A DNA stretch of 64,000 bases from Streptomyces luomodiensis. GTDB lineage: Bacteria; Actinomycetota; Actinomycetes; Streptomycetales; Streptomycetaceae. The notes under the pieces are model-generated. The model searched no databases. It saw only the letters and a list, made by a program, of their open reading frames with translations, and was not told the DNA's origin. Below are positions 27,093 to 37,162 of this stretch, in pieces. Made by a program: the position numbers and the translations under genes. The number at the start of each line of letters is the position of its first letter. Within the stretch, counting starts at the first letter, position 1. The stretch is taken from contig NZ_CP117522.1 in NCBI RefSeq assembly GCF_031679605.1, positions 1,612,001-1,676,000 on the forward strand. The letters run 5' to 3'.

Positions 27093-28250
27093 ATGCACAC
27101 ACAGACTTCGCGACCACATGCCCGGCAAAGGGCACTGCTGCGCCGGGCGGCGCTGTTCGACTTCCCGGCCTCCGCCGACCTCAGTCCCGACACCGAGGCG
27201 GCCAGGCAGCACACCATCCGATGGCTTTCACGGTACGGCGTCTTCCAGGACCGCGCGTCCGCCGCGGAGTACGACGCGCTCCGCTTCGACGTGCTGACGG
27301 GGCTGTTCTACCCCCGGGCGAGCGGCGCCGAGCTGAATTTAGGCAATGACCTCGTGGGCTGGTACTTCGTCTTCGACGATCAGTTCGACGGGGAGCTGGG
27401 CCACCGTCCGGAGGCGGTGGCGCGGCTGGTGGCGGACGTCATACGGATCACCGAGGAGGACGAGGCACACGGCGCGGCGCGGGGCGGCGAAGGGCCGCTC
27501 CTGGAGAGCTTCCGCGACCTGTGGCGCCGGATCAACTCCGGCCGGCCGCCGGTGTGGCGGGACCGCTTCCGCCACCACTGGCTGGAGTATCTGCACTCCT
27601 ACCACCGCGAGGCCCTGGAGCGGACCGGCGACCTGCCCGGACCCGGCGGCGGGGGCGCCCCGCGCTCGGTGGAGGCCGTGCTCGCGCTGCGCCGCCATTC
27701 GATCGGGGTACAGCCGTGTCTCGATCTGAACGAGCCGTTCGGCGGGTACACCCTGCCGCCCGCGCTGCACGGCGGCTTTCCGCTGGCCCGCATGCGGGAG
27801 GCCACGGACGATGTGGTGGTCTTCACCAATGACATCGCCTCCCTGGACAAGGAGTTGGCCGTCGGCGACGTCCACAACAGCGTCATCGTCCAGTGGCAGC
27901 GCACGGGTGGTGACCTGGAGGACGCGGTACGCCATATCGCCGATCTCGCCAACGCGCGCTACCGCTGGTTCGAGGAGACCGCGGCGAGGCTGCCGGCGCT
28001 GCTCGCCGAGGCGGGGGCGGACCCGGACACGCACGCTGCCGTGGCGCGCTATGTGGACGGGATGCGGCATGTGATGACCGGCAATCTGGGCTGGTCGCTG
28101 CGTACGGCCCGGTACGACGAGCGGGGCACCGAGGCGGTCAGCGACGGCCGGCAGCGGCCCTGGGCGCAGCTGGCCGGCGCGGAGGAGCTGATCCGCGCCG
28201 GGCGGGGCGCCTCGCTGCCGTCACCCACCGGCGGCGCGCGTCACCGGTAG
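27093..28250 (+). CDS. Class I terpene synthase (orphan, product unknown)
   Basis: 385-residue terpene cyclase of the bacterial class I fold. The Asp-rich motif is FDDQFDGE (DDQFD at 95-99) and the NSE triad is NDIASLDKE at 246-254. The LRRHSIG stretch near 199-205 fits the pyrophosphate-sensor Arg, and an RY pair occurs near the C-terminus (TARYDER). It should ionise a prenyl diphosphate, most likely farnesyl diphosphate given its length, to a cyclic terpene; the product cannot be read from the sequence. No prenyltransferase or P450 is next to it; the cotB genes are about 25 kb away. Its only likely partner is the divergent LAL regulator. Confidence 0.92.
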   Translation: MHTQTSRPHARQRALLRRAALFDFPASADLSPDTEAARQHTIRWLSRYGVFQDRASAAEYDALRFDVLTGLFYPRASGAELNLGNDLVGWYFVFDDQFDGELGHRPEAVARLVADVIRITEEDEAHGAARGGEGPLLESFRDLWRRINSGRPPVWRDRFRHHWLEYLHSYHREALERTGDLPGPGGGGAPRSVEAVLALRRHSIGVQPCLDLNEPFGGYTLPPALHGGFPLARMREATDDVVVFTNDIASLDKELAVGDVHNSVIVQWQRTGGDLEDAVRHIADLANARYRWFEETAARLPALLAEAGADPDTHAAVARYVDGMRHVMTGNLGWSLRTARYDERGTEAVSDGRQRPWAQLAGAEELIRAGRGASLPSPTGGARHR

Positions 28251-28406
28251 GCACCCGCGGTGGCCGGCGCGCGAGCCGAGCGCGCTGACGGCGGGTCTTT
28301 CGGCCATACGAGATCGGCGGGAATGTGCCGCCGGTCACGGGGCCGATCCAGGGGGCGGGCCGTCCGGTGTGGCCGGATCCGCCCGCCCCTGATCGGCGGC
28401 CCGGGT

Positions 28407-28652
28407 TCAGGTGAGGTCGAACTCGCCGTCGCGCGCGCCCAGGACGAAGGCGCGCCACTCGGCCGGGGTGAAGATCAGCGCCGGGCCTTCGGGACGACGG
28501 CCGTGGCGCATCGCGATGAAGCCCTCGACGAAGGCGATCTCCACATCGCCCACGCCCTGGCTGCTCGACTGCCACTGGGCTTGGGAGAGGTCGAGTTCGG
28601 GCTGCTCGCCGGTCCCTGTCAGTGGCTGTGTGGTGGTGGTGGTGTCGGCCAC
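28407..28652 (-). CDS. DUF397 protein
   Basis: 81-residue DUF397 protein, starting at GTG 28652. Typical features are a polar N-terminus, SQAQWQSSSQGVGDVEIAFV, then FTPAEWRAFVLGARDGEFDL. DUF397 proteins are small partners of helix-turn-helix regulators in Streptomyces (as in BldB-like/WhiJ-like systems). No such regulator gene is adjacent here, so it stands alone. Confidence 0.88.
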   Translation of the reverse strand: MADTTTTTQPLTGTGEQPELDLSQAQWQSSSQGVGDVEIAFVEGFIAMRHGRRPEGPALIFTPAEWRAFVLGARDGEFDLT

Positions 28653-28695
28653 GTCGGCTCATCCTCCCTGATCGTCGTCCCGGCCCCACCTTAAG

Positions 28696-28728
28696 CTTTC
28701 GTGGCCGGTGCCGGACAGGCCACGAAAG
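28696..28728 (-). terminator. hairpin terminator of the thiolase-like operon
   Basis: Perfect 11-bp stem CTTTCGTGGCC/GGCCACGAAAG with an 11-nt loop, 20 bp beyond the stop of the leftward thiolase-like gene and upstream of the DUF397 gene. Confidence 0.7.
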
Positions 28729-28747
28729 GAGTACGGAGCACCGGGCC

Positions 28748-29914
28748 TCAACCGGTCGGCGGCGTGTCCGCGACCACCCACATCGAGAAGAACTGCGAGC
28801 CTCCGCCATAGGCGTGGCCGAGCGCCTTACGGACGCCGTCGACCTGGTGCTCGCCCGCCCGACCGCGCACCTGGAGCGCGGCCTCGGCGAACCGCAGCAT
28901 GCCGGAGGCCCCGATGGGGTTGGTGGACAGCACCCCGCCGGAGGGGTTGACCGGGAGCTCGCCGTCGATCTCGGTGATCCCGGACTCGGTGAGCTTCCAG
29001 CCCTCTCCCTCGTCCGCGAAACCGAGGTTCTCCAGCCACATGGGTTCGTACCAGCTGAAGGGCACGTACATCTCCACCGCGTCGATCTCCCGGCGCGGAT
29101 CGGTGATCCCGGCCTGGCGGTAGACATCGGCCGCGCAGTCCCGGCCGGCCCGCGGCGAGACGAAGTCCTTGCCCGCGAAGAGGGTCGGCTCGCTGCGCAT
29201 CGCGCCGCCGTGCATCCAGGCGGGCGGATAGGGGGCGCGGTCCGCGCCGGCGCGGTCGGTGAGCACCATGGCGCAGGCGCCGTCCGAGGAGGGGCAGGTC
29301 TCCGAGTAGCGGATGGGATCCCACAGCATCGGGGACGACCGCACCTTGTCCAGCGTCAGATCGTGTTCGTGGAGGTGCGCGTAGGGGTTGCGCAGGGCGT
29401 TGCGACGGTCCTTGTACGCCACGAGGGCGCCGATTCCGGGCGGCGCGCCGGTGCGCCGCAGGTACGCCCGTACGTGCGGGGCGAAGAAGCCGCCCGCCCC
29501 GGCCAGCAGCGGCTGCTGGAAGGGGATGGGCAGGGACAGGCCCCACATGGCGTTCGACTCCGACTGCTTCTCGAAGGCGAGGGTGAGGACGGTCCGGTGG
29601 ACGCGGGCGGCGACGAGGCCGGCGGCGACCAGCGCGGTGGAGCCGCCGACCGAGCCCGCGGTGTGCACGCGCAGCATCGGCTTGCCGACCGCGCCGAGCG
29701 CGTCGGCGAGGTAGAGCTCGGGCATCATGACGCCCTCGAAGAAGTCGGGGGCCTTGCCGATGACGACGGCGTCGATGTCCGCCCAGCCCAGCCCGGCGTC
29801 GGTGAGGGCCCGTACGGCGGCCTCCCGGACCAGCCCGGCGATGGAGACGTCGCGGCGGGCGGCGGTGTGCTTGGTCTGGCCGATCCCGACGACGGCCACC
29901 GGCTCCTTCGTCAC
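28748..29914 (-). CDS. thiolase-superfamily protein, Ltp3-like steroid aldol-lyase
   Basis: 388-residue thiolase-fold protein, start MTKEPVAVVGIGQTKH (GTG 29914). The nucleophilic Cys of thiolases is replaced (HTAGSVGGSTAL), the usual GHP histidine motif reads STNPIGASG and the C-terminal Cys block reads AYGGGSQFFSM. Loss of these residues is typical of the Ltp/SCP-x group that acts as aldol-lyases with a DUF35 partner. Length and gene order match ltp3 of mycobacterial and rhodococcal C24-branched sterol side-chain degradation. It overlaps the ltp4-like stop (GTGA) and is the last gene of the operon. The sterol role is inferred from resemblance and context. Confidence 0.85.
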   Translation of the reverse strand: MTKEPVAVVGIGQTKHTAARRDVSIAGLVREAAVRALTDAGLGWADIDAVVIGKAPDFFEGVMMPELYLADALGAVGKPMLRVHTAGSVGGSTALVAAGLVAARVHRTVLTLAFEKQSESNAMWGLSLPIPFQQPLLAGAGGFFAPHVRAYLRRTGAPPGIGALVAYKDRRNALRNPYAHLHEHDLTLDKVRSSPMLWDPIRYSETCPSSDGACAMVLTDRAGADRAPYPPAWMHGGAMRSEPTLFAGKDFVSPRAGRDCAADVYRQAGITDPRREIDAVEMYVPFSWYEPMWLENLGFADEGEGWKLTESGITEIDGELPVNPSGGVLSTNPIGASGMLRFAEAALQVRGRAGEHQVDGVRKALGHAYGGGSQFFSMWVVADTPPTG

Positions 29915-30978
29915 AGGACATCCCCTTCCAGGACGGCCACCAGGTTCTGCTGGAGACAGGGGCCCGAGGTGGCATGGGCGAGGGCGCGGCCGGCGGCGCC
30001 GCGGTGGATGGCGGCGGCCGCCTCGCCGAGGCGGATCAGCCCGGCGGCCATCATGGGGTTGGCGGCCAGCGCCCCGCCGGACGGGTTGACGCGCACCGCG
30101 TCCGCCAGCCGCAGTTCACGGCGGAGGATCAGCTCCTGGGAGGTGAACGGCGCATGCAGTTCGGCCAGGTCGACGGGGGCCTGGAAGGCGCCCGCGCGCT
30201 CGGCGGCGAGCCGGGTGGACGGGGAGCGGGTGAGGTCCCGGACGCCGAGGCTGTGCGCCTCCGTCCGGTGGTCCATGCCGCGGATCCAGGCGGGGCGGGG
30301 GCAGAGCCGGCGCGCGGTGTCCCCGGCCGCGAGGACGACGGCGGCCGCGCCGTCGCCGATGGGCGGGCAGTCGTGGCGGCGCAGCGGCCGCACCAGATAG
30401 GGCTCGTCCAGGAGCGCCTCGGGCGGCGGTGAGCCGGTCAGCTGGGCATGCGGGTTGGTCTCGGCCGCGGTCCGGCTGCGCGCCGCGACCCCGGCCAGCG
30501 CCCGCTCGTCGGCGCCGGTGTCCGCCGCGTCGATGAGCGCCTGGGCCTGGAGGGCGGCCAGGGAGACCGAGTCGGGCCACAGGGGCGCCATGTAGTACGG
30601 GTCGAGCTGGCGGGTCAGGACCTCCCGCAGATCGCCGGGTGAGGACTTGCCGTAGGCGTAGACGAGCGCGGTGTCCGCCTCGCCCGTCAGCAGCCGGGTC
30701 CACGCCTCGTACAGCGCCCAGGCGCCGTCCATCTCTACATGGGACTCCGAGATGGGCGGCCAGGCGCCGACGCCGTCGAGGGCCATGGTGAAGGAGAAGG
30801 CGCGGCCCGCCAGGTAGTCGGAGGAGCCGGAGCAGGTGAAGTCGATCTCACCGGCCCGCAGGCCGACGGTGTCCAGCACCTGGTGCAGGACCGGCATCAA
30901 CATCTCCACCTCGGAGGTCTCCGCGCTGTCGGGCCGGTGGTCGCTCTGGCCGAAGGCGACGATGGCAACCTGGCGCAT
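29911..30978 (-). CDS. thiolase-superfamily protein, Ltp4-like
   Basis: 355-residue thiolase-like protein starting MRQVAIVAFGQSDHRP. Like its neighbour it lacks the canonical thiolase GHP motif (NPSGGALAANPMMAAG), though it has a Cys in FTCSGSSDY and one near the C-terminus (SGPCLQQN). Its length matches Ltp4 (about 354 residues), which acts with Ltp3 and a DUF35 protein on sterol side chains branched at C24. The start codon directly follows the DUF35 stop and its own stop overlaps the next gene, so the three are co-translated. Confidence 0.85.
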   Translation of the reverse strand: MRQVAIVAFGQSDHRPDSAETSEVEMLMPVLHQVLDTVGLRAGEIDFTCSGSSDYLAGRAFSFTMALDGVGAWPPISESHVEMDGAWALYEAWTRLLTGEADTALVYAYGKSSPGDLREVLTRQLDPYYMAPLWPDSVSLAALQAQALIDAADTGADERALAGVAARSRTAAETNPHAQLTGSPPPEALLDEPYLVRPLRRHDCPPIGDGAAAVVLAAGDTARRLCPRPAWIRGMDHRTEAHSLGVRDLTRSPSTRLAAERAGAFQAPVDLAELHAPFTSQELILRRELRLADAVRVNPSGGALAANPMMAAGLIRLGEAAAAIHRGAAGRALAHATSGPCLQQNLVAVLEGDVL

Positions 30979-31938
30979 CTACAACAGCTCCTTGTAGGTG
31001 TCGTAGTCGGCGTCGGGTTCGCCGGTGGGGCGGTAGTGGTCGGGGTAGCGCCCGTCCGCGCTCCATACGGGCTCCACGCGCAGCCCCATGCGCACCTGGT
31101 CGTAGGGGATGCCGCCGATGCGTCCGTGGAGGGCCAGGTCGGCGCCGTCCAGGGCGATGTGGGCGTAGACGTACGGCACTTCGATGTCGAGGTTGCGGGC
31201 CTTGATGTTCACGATGCAGAAGGTGGTGACCGTGCCGCGCGGACCCACCTCCACCTGCTCGTCGGTGGCGACACCGCAGGTGGGGCAGGCGCCCCTGGGC
31301 GGGACGTACACCTTGCGGCAGGACGGGCAGCGCTCCCCGTAGGTGGTGCGGCCGGCGAGGGCCTTCAGATAGCGCGACTGGGCGCGGCCGGGTGCGTAGG
31401 TGTAGTCGAGGCGGGCGGGGGCCACGATGCCGCTGACGGGGTCGGCGAACTCGCCGCTGTGCGGCACGGCTTCACCGGCCCCCGCGCCGTCGTACGGCTC
31501 GAAGCAGGCGATGTCGGTGATGGCGCCCACGCGCTCGCCGGCCCAGCGGATCCGTACCCGCATACCGGTGCGCACCGCGTCGGGACCGGGGGCGTCGAGG
31601 GCGTGGAGGAGCGCGGTGTCCGCGCCGTCCAGCCGCACCAGCACCCAGGCGAAGGGGGTGCGCAGGGGCTGGCCGCGGCGCGGCGCGGGGTTCCAGGCCC
31701 AGGTGGTGACGGTGCCGGTGGGGGCGACCTCGACGAGGTCGGCCAGCTCGTCGGCGGTGACCGGGTCGTATTCGACGGGCGGCACCAGCACCCGGCCGTC
31801 GGTGGTGCGCACGCCGAGCACGGTGCGGTTCCGCAGTCCGGTGAGGAAGGCGCTCTGGACCGGGCCGAGGGAGCGGGTGAACGGGAACTCGACGACCAAA
31901 GGCGCCTGGAGCACCTCGGGCGAGGGGGCCGGTGTCAT
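30979..31938 (-). CDS. double DUF35 (Zn-ribbon/OB-fold) protein, partner of thiolase-like aldolases
   Basis: 319-residue protein with two OB-fold DUF35 halves. Only the second half keeps the zinc ribbon, GERCPSCRKVYVPPRG followed by ACPTC (about residues 200-220). DUF35 proteins bind Ltp-type thiolase-like enzymes and are needed for aldolase activity, as in the ChsH2-Ltp2 complex. The two-domain form and position just upstream of the two ltp-like genes match the DUF35 gene next to ltp4/ltp3 in mycobacteria. Confidence 0.88.
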   Translation of the reverse strand: MTPAPSPEVLQAPLVVEFPFTRSLGPVQSAFLTGLRNRTVLGVRTTDGRVLVPPVEYDPVTADELADLVEVAPTGTVTTWAWNPAPRRGQPLRTPFAWVLVRLDGADTALLHALDAPGPDAVRTGMRVRIRWAGERVGAITDIACFEPYDGAGAGEAVPHSGEFADPVSGIVAPARLDYTYAPGRAQSRYLKALAGRTTYGERCPSCRKVYVPPRGACPTCGVATDEQVEVGPRGTVTTFCIVNIKARNLDIEVPYVYAHIALDGADLALHGRIGGIPYDQVRMGLRVEPVWSADGRYPDHYRPTGEPDADYDTYKELL

Positions 31939-32029
31939 GGGGTGGGTCTCCTTCCGCGCGGCCGGCGGGGTGGGGCGGGGACCTGGGGGTGCGGCGCCCT
32001 GGGAGTGCGGGGACGCGGAGGTGCGGGGA

Positions 32030-32836
32030 TCAGGCCCGGCGGTAGACCGGCGGCCGTTTCTCCGCGAAGGCTTTCGAGCCCTCTTTCGCGTCGGCGGTGT
32101 CGAAGATCGGCCAGCCGCGGCTCAGTTCCGACGTCAGGCCGTCGGCCTCGGTCATCTCGGCGGTCTCGTAGACGGACGCCTTGACCGCCTCGACGGCGAG
32201 CGGCCCGTTGGCGTTGATCAGCTCGGCGATCTCCAGGGCCTTCTCCAGCGCCGTGCCGTCCGGGACGACATGGCCGATCAGCCCGATCCGCGCCGCCTCC
32301 TCCGCCGGATAGGGACGCCCCGTCAGCAGCATCTCCAGGGCGTGGGTGCGGGGCAGCTGGCGGGCCAGCCGCACGGTGGAGCCGCCGATGGGGAACAGCC
32401 CGCGCCGGACCTCGAAGAGCCCGAAGGTGGCGCCGCGGCCCGCGACCCGGATGTCGGTGCCCTGAAGGATCTCGGTGCCGCCCGCGACACAGGGGCCCTC
32501 GACGGCGGCGATCACCGGTTTGCGCGGCCGGTGGTGGCGCAGCATCGCCTTCCAGTGCAGATCGGGGTCGGCTTCGAGGCGGGCGCGGAGATGCTGTCCG
32601 TCCAGCCGGCCGCCGCCCGCGAGCGCCTTGAGGTCCATTCCGGCGCAGAAGGCGCCGCCGGCGCCGGTGAGCACCACCGACCGTACGGCGTCGTCCTCGT
32701 CGGCCTCGGTCCAGCCGTCGTACAGCCCGACCAGCATCGGCAGCGAGAGCGCGTTCCTGGCCTCGGGCCGGTTCAGGGTGAGCACCAAGGTCGCGCCGAC
32801 GCGCTCGGCGATGAGGTGTTCGGTCCCGCTCGTCAC
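32030..32836 (-). CDS. enoyl-CoA hydratase/isomerase (EchA19-like)
   Basis: 268-residue crotonase. The oxyanion-hole motifs are GAGGAFCAGMDLKALAGG and AAVEGPCVAGGTEILQGTD; catalytic acid positions fall at Glu of GGTEI and in FEVRRGLFP. Starts at GTG 32836 with GGGAGG 5 nt upstream; an ATG further upstream would add a Cys-rich, non-conserved tail. It heads the leftward hydratase-DUF35-ltp4-ltp3 set and is divergent from a FadD19-like ligase, the same pairing seen with echA19 and fadD19. Likely role: hydration of an unsaturated steroid side-chain CoA ester. Confidence 0.88.
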   Translation of the reverse strand: MTSGTEHLIAERVGATLVLTLNRPEARNALSLPMLVGLYDGWTEADEDDAVRSVVLTGAGGAFCAGMDLKALAGGGRLDGQHLRARLEADPDLHWKAMLRHHRPRKPVIAAVEGPCVAGGTEILQGTDIRVAGRGATFGLFEVRRGLFPIGGSTVRLARQLPRTHALEMLLTGRPYPAEEAARIGLIGHVVPDGTALEKALEIAELINANGPLAVEAVKASVYETAEMTEADGLTSELSRGWPIFDTADAKEGSKAFAEKRPPVYRRA

Positions 32837-32855
32837 GGCATCCTCCCGTCTCGAC

Positions 32856-32869
32856 GAGAACAGGTTGCA
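32856..32869. promoter_or_regulatory. imperfect KstR-like site upstream of the enoyl-CoA hydratase
   Basis: GAGAACAGGTTGCA fits the KstR consensus TnnAACnnGTTnnA at all fixed positions but the first. It lies 20 bp upstream of the hydratase GTG in the divergent promoter shared with the FadD19-like gene. Confidence 0.4.
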
Positions 32870-32897
32870 GCAGCCGTGGGCCGACTTCAAGAGAAAC

Positions 32898-32912
32898 CTG
32901 ATGGGCAGTCAG
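32898..32912. promoter_or_regulatory. CTGA-N7-TCAG dyad, divergent hydratase/FadD promoter
   Basis: CTGATGGGCAGTCAG followed by ATT. The same spacing and flank occur at 39972-39986 before the nitronate monooxygenase-type gene, suggesting a shared regulator. Confidence 0.4.
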
Positions 32913-32998
32913 ATTTTCTGGCCGTGGGCCTTCCCACCTCATCCGCGCGCGGCTCTAATGAGCGCCGAGCCCGCCGGATCGAGGGATCAGGAGGAGCC

Positions 32999-34627
<1,629 letters not shown>

Positions 34628-34662
34628 GCCGTCCGGAAGACCGGGCAGACTAAGCTGACCGG

Positions 34663-35220
34663 ATGATCATTCCTCCGGTGACCCTGGCCGACGGCATCGT
34701 CATGCGGCCCGCCGTCCAGACCGACGCCGAGGCGCTCGCGGACGCGTACGTCCGTAACCGTGAGCATCTGGCGCCCACCAGCCCGCACCGCGACGAGAGC
34801 TTCTTCACCGCCGAGGGCCAGGACGCCCGGCTGCGGGATGAGCTGGCGCAGTGGGAGGCCGGCCGGCTGGTGCCCTGGGTGCTGGCCGGGGACGGGCGGA
34901 TCCTGGGGACGGTCACGCTGTCGCAGATCGTCCTCGGCCCGTGGCGCAACGCGAATCTGGGCTACTGGATCGACGCCGGGCACCTCGGGCGCGGGCTGGC
35001 CACCCGAGCGGCCCGGTCCGCCTGCCGGGCGGCCGATGAACACCTCGGACTGCACCGGGTGGCGGCGGGCACGCTGACGGATAACGTGGCCTCCCAGCGC
35101 GTCCTGCTCGGCAGCGGGTTCACTTGGATCGGCAGGGCGCCCGACTATCTGTACATCGCCGGCGCCTGGCGGGAACATCTGATCTTCCAGCGCATCCTCA
35201 ACGAGCGTCCCGCGGTGTGA
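34663..35220 (+). CDS. GNAT-family N-acetyltransferase (RimJ/RimL-like)
   Basis: 185-residue acetyltransferase of the ribosomal-protein-alanine type. The acetyl-CoA loop is visible as AGHLGRGLATRAARSACR and the C-terminal strand as NVASQRVLLGSGF. Likely acetylates a protein N-terminus or a small amine; the target is unknown. It lies 35 bp after the FadD19-like gene on the same strand and could be co-transcribed. A hairpin overlaps its stop codon. Confidence 0.9.
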   Translation: MIIPPVTLADGIVMRPAVQTDAEALADAYVRNREHLAPTSPHRDESFFTAEGQDARLRDELAQWEAGRLVPWVLAGDGRILGTVTLSQIVLGPWRNANLGYWIDAGHLGRGLATRAARSACRAADEHLGLHRVAAGTLTDNVASQRVLLGSGFTWIGRAPDYLYIAGAWREHLIFQRILNERPAV

Positions 35221-35253
35221 CCCGCCGCCTCGGGCCCCGCCCGGCGGTCACAC
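35215..35253 (+). terminator. hairpin overlapping the GNAT gene stop
   Basis: GTGTGACC pairs perfectly with GGTCACAC, and an inner GCCG/CGGC extends the stem after a one-base bulge. Likely terminator between the convergent GNAT and chorismate mutase genes. Confidence 0.6.
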
Positions 35254-35353
35254 CAGCGGCTGATGCGGGGGCGCCTCCCAGCGGTAGCCGGGCGCGCGGT
35301 GCCAGGCGTCCCGAGCACGGCGAGATGTGCCGGCGGGATGTGCCGGACAGGGC

Positions 35354-35956
35354 CTAGGGCTCCGCGCGCTCGCACACCGACGGCAGCGAGCGGCCCAGCG
35401 CCACGGTGTGCAGCGCGTCCAGGTGCCGCCCGTGGATCACGGCGGCGGCCCCGGCGGTGAGCCGTCCCGCGCAGGAGGGGGTCTCGCGCACGGCCGCCGA
35501 GTCCGCGATGGCGCGCACGAGTTCGCCGTTGATCCGGTTGATCTCCAGCCGGATCCGCCCGAGGTCGGGGCGTTCGGTGGGCGCCTGGGAGGGGTCGGCG
35601 TCCCAGCGGCGGTAGAGACCGCGCTGGACGACCTTGCTGGCCTCGATCTGGTCGCGGAAGATCCTCGCCGTCGCCTCCGGGTCGGCGCCCAGCTCCTCGG
35701 CCTGCCGCGCCACCGCGTCCAGCACCTCCCGCTCCCGCGCCGGGTCGTCGATCGGGCTGTCCGTGCCCCACTTCGCGGCGGCGACCTCATCGGCCACCAG
35801 CACCCGCTCCGCGGCCAGGTCGACCAGCGGCCGCAGGGAGGCGTGCGCGGGAGCGGGGCCGGCCGGAGCGGCGGTGGCGGCCGTGGCTCCCGTGGCCAGC
35901 ACGGCGGTGGCCAGCGCGGCGATCAGCGCATGACGCGCGGACAGATGCGGTCGCAT
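35354..35956 (-). CDS. secreted chorismate mutase (gamma/AroQ type)
   Basis: 200-residue exported protein. A Sec-type signal (residues 1 to about 32, ALIAALATAVLATGATAATA then AAPAGPA) precedes a helical AroQ domain: PLVDLAAERVLVADEVAAAKW, IFRDQIEASKVVQRGLYRRW and ALHTVALGRSLPSVCE. Two Cys in the C-terminal part may form a disulfide, as in the secreted mycobacterial enzyme. It would convert chorismate to prephenate outside the membrane; the physiological purpose of exported mutases is unclear. ATG at 35956 gives the full signal peptide. Confidence 0.9.
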   Translation of the reverse strand: MRPHLSARHALIAALATAVLATGATAATAAPAGPAPAHASLRPLVDLAAERVLVADEVAAAKWGTDSPIDDPAREREVLDAVARQAEELGADPEATARIFRDQIEASKVVQRGLYRRWDADPSQAPTERPDLGRIRLEINRINGELVRAIADSAAVRETPSCAGRLTAGAAAVIHGRHLDALHTVALGRSLPSVCERAEP

Positions 35957-36071
35957 GAGCGGGCGTTCCTCTCTCGGCGGTACGGCGGCGGTACGGCGGC
36001 CCGGGGCATCGTCCGGGCGGTCCCGGGCGCGCGACGGGCCCTGGCACGATAGGCCGCCGCCCCGGCTCGAC

Positions 36072-36140
36072 GCCACGGGGCCGGTCCCGCTCGACGCCAC
36101 GGGGCCGGTCCCGCTTGACGCGCGGGACCGGCCCCGTGGC
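36072..36140 (-). terminator. strong terminator with a duplicated arm after the DUF2267 gene
   Basis: A 19-nt arm (36096-36114, GCCACGGGGCCGGTCCCGC) pairs perfectly with 36122-36140 around a 7-nt loop. A second direct copy of the left arm lies at 36072-36090, so two alternative hairpins are possible. It ends the leftward Hsp20-DUF2267 unit. Confidence 0.75.
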
Positions 36141-36153
36141 GCGATGGCCGGGA

Positions 36154-36600
36154 TCAGGCTGGCTGTGGCGGCCGGGCGAGCTCGGCCTGGCCGAACAGCA
36201 GGGCGTACCCCTCGGGAAGGTGGTCCAGGACGCGGCGCCGCAGCTCGGGGCCTGCCAGCCGGCCGATGACACCCAGGACCGATCCGGCATCCCAGCGGGC
36301 GGTCGCCCTGGTGGATCCGGGGATGTGCGCGGCGATGTCCTTGACGAACCCCCAGCCGGTCAGCCGCTCGGAGGCGGGGATCTCGGCGGCGAGCACCCGC
36401 GCCGCCCTCCTGGGCAGCGCCCCGGCGAGGGCGACCCGCTCATCGCCGGTGAGCTGACGCCCCAGGGCGGCCAGCACGGTACGGGTCACCTCCTCGGCCC
36501 GCTCCCGGGTGGGGTAGAGACCCTCGTACCGCACCGCCTCGATCAGCTCGTCGTACGTCATACCGGGTTCTGGCCGCCCCGGGCGACGCTGCTGGAACAT
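36154..36600 (-). CDS. DUF2267 protein
   Basis: 148-residue helical protein with the DUF2267 pattern: MTYDELIEAVRYEGLYPTRE, VTRTVLAALGRQLTGDER and LPEGYALLFGQAE. The function of DUF2267 is unknown; genes of this family are often linked to stress functions. It lies 49 bp downstream of an Hsp20 gene on the same strand and probably shares its promoter. Confidence 0.88.
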   Translation of the reverse strand: MFQQRRPGRPEPGMTYDELIEAVRYEGLYPTRERAEEVTRTVLAALGRQLTGDERVALAGALPRRAARVLAAEIPASERLTGWGFVKDIAAHIPGSTRATARWDAGSVLGVIGRLAGPELRRRVLDHLPEGYALLFGQAELARPPQPA

Positions 36601-36649
36601 GGCTGTGGTAGCGCCTTTCTCGTGAACTCGTGACGGGGTGGGAGCTGCG

Positions 36650-37078
36650 TCAGGCGGTCAACTGGCGGGGGGAGCCCGTCCCGTCGCTGATCTTGATCTT
36701 GCGCGGCCTGGCCTTCTCCGAGATCGGCAGCCGGAGGGTGAGGACGCCCGCGTCGTAGGTGGCGTCGATCCGCTCGGTGTCGAGGGTGTCCCCCAGGATG
36801 AGCTGACGGGTGTGGAGGCCGGAGGGGCGCTCCGAGGCGATCAGTTCGGCGCCTTCGGGGGCCGGGGAGCGGCGCTCGGCGCGGACGGTCAGCACATTGC
36901 GCTCGACGTCGAGGTCGATGGTGTCGGGGTCGATGCCCGGGAGATCGAAGTGGACGACGAACTCGTCCCCGGCGCGGTAGGCGTCCATCGGCATCGCGGC
37001 CGGCCGTGCGGCGGTGCCCAGAAGCTGCTGGGAGAGCCGGTCGAGTTCCCGGAACGCGTCGGTGCGCATGAGCATCAC
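36650..37078 (-). CDS. Hsp20/alpha-crystallin small heat-shock protein
   Basis: 142-residue small heat-shock protein. The alpha-crystallin domain spans about 35-130: [33 protein letters not shown] and [20 protein letters not shown] with the LRLPI strand. It is a cytoplasmic holdase chaperone. ATG at 37078 has AAGGAG upstream; the second ATG at 37075 is an alternative. A clear sigma-70-type promoter lies just upstream. No CIRCE, HAIR or RheA-type dyad is seen, so heat control may be through another factor. Confidence 0.95.
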   Translation of the reverse strand: MMLMRTDAFRELDRLSQQLLGTAARPAAMPMDAYRAGDEFVVHFDLPGIDPDTIDLDVERNVLTVRAERRSPAPEGAELIASERPSGLHTRQLILGDTLDTERIDATYDAGVLTLRLPISEKARPRKIKISDGTGSPRQLTA

Positions 37079-37124
37079 AGATCACTCCTTTTCGTATCGC
37101 TGCGTGCGATGCCCTATGTCTTTT

Positions 37125-37154
37125 TATATAGCGCGGCCGACACAAAGTTGACAA
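37125..37154 (-). promoter_or_regulatory. sigma-70-type promoter of the Hsp20 gene
   Basis: On the minus strand: -35 TTGTCA (37149-37154), 18-bp spacer, -10 TATATA (37125-37130), about 45 bp before the Hsp20 start. Confidence 0.6.
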
Positions 37155-37162
37155 CCCCACGC

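Noticed and set aside
37125..37154. CIRCE or HspR element before Hsp20
   Set aside because: Neither the TTAGCACTC-N9-GAGTGCTAA nor the CTTGAGT-N7-ACTCAAG pattern is present.
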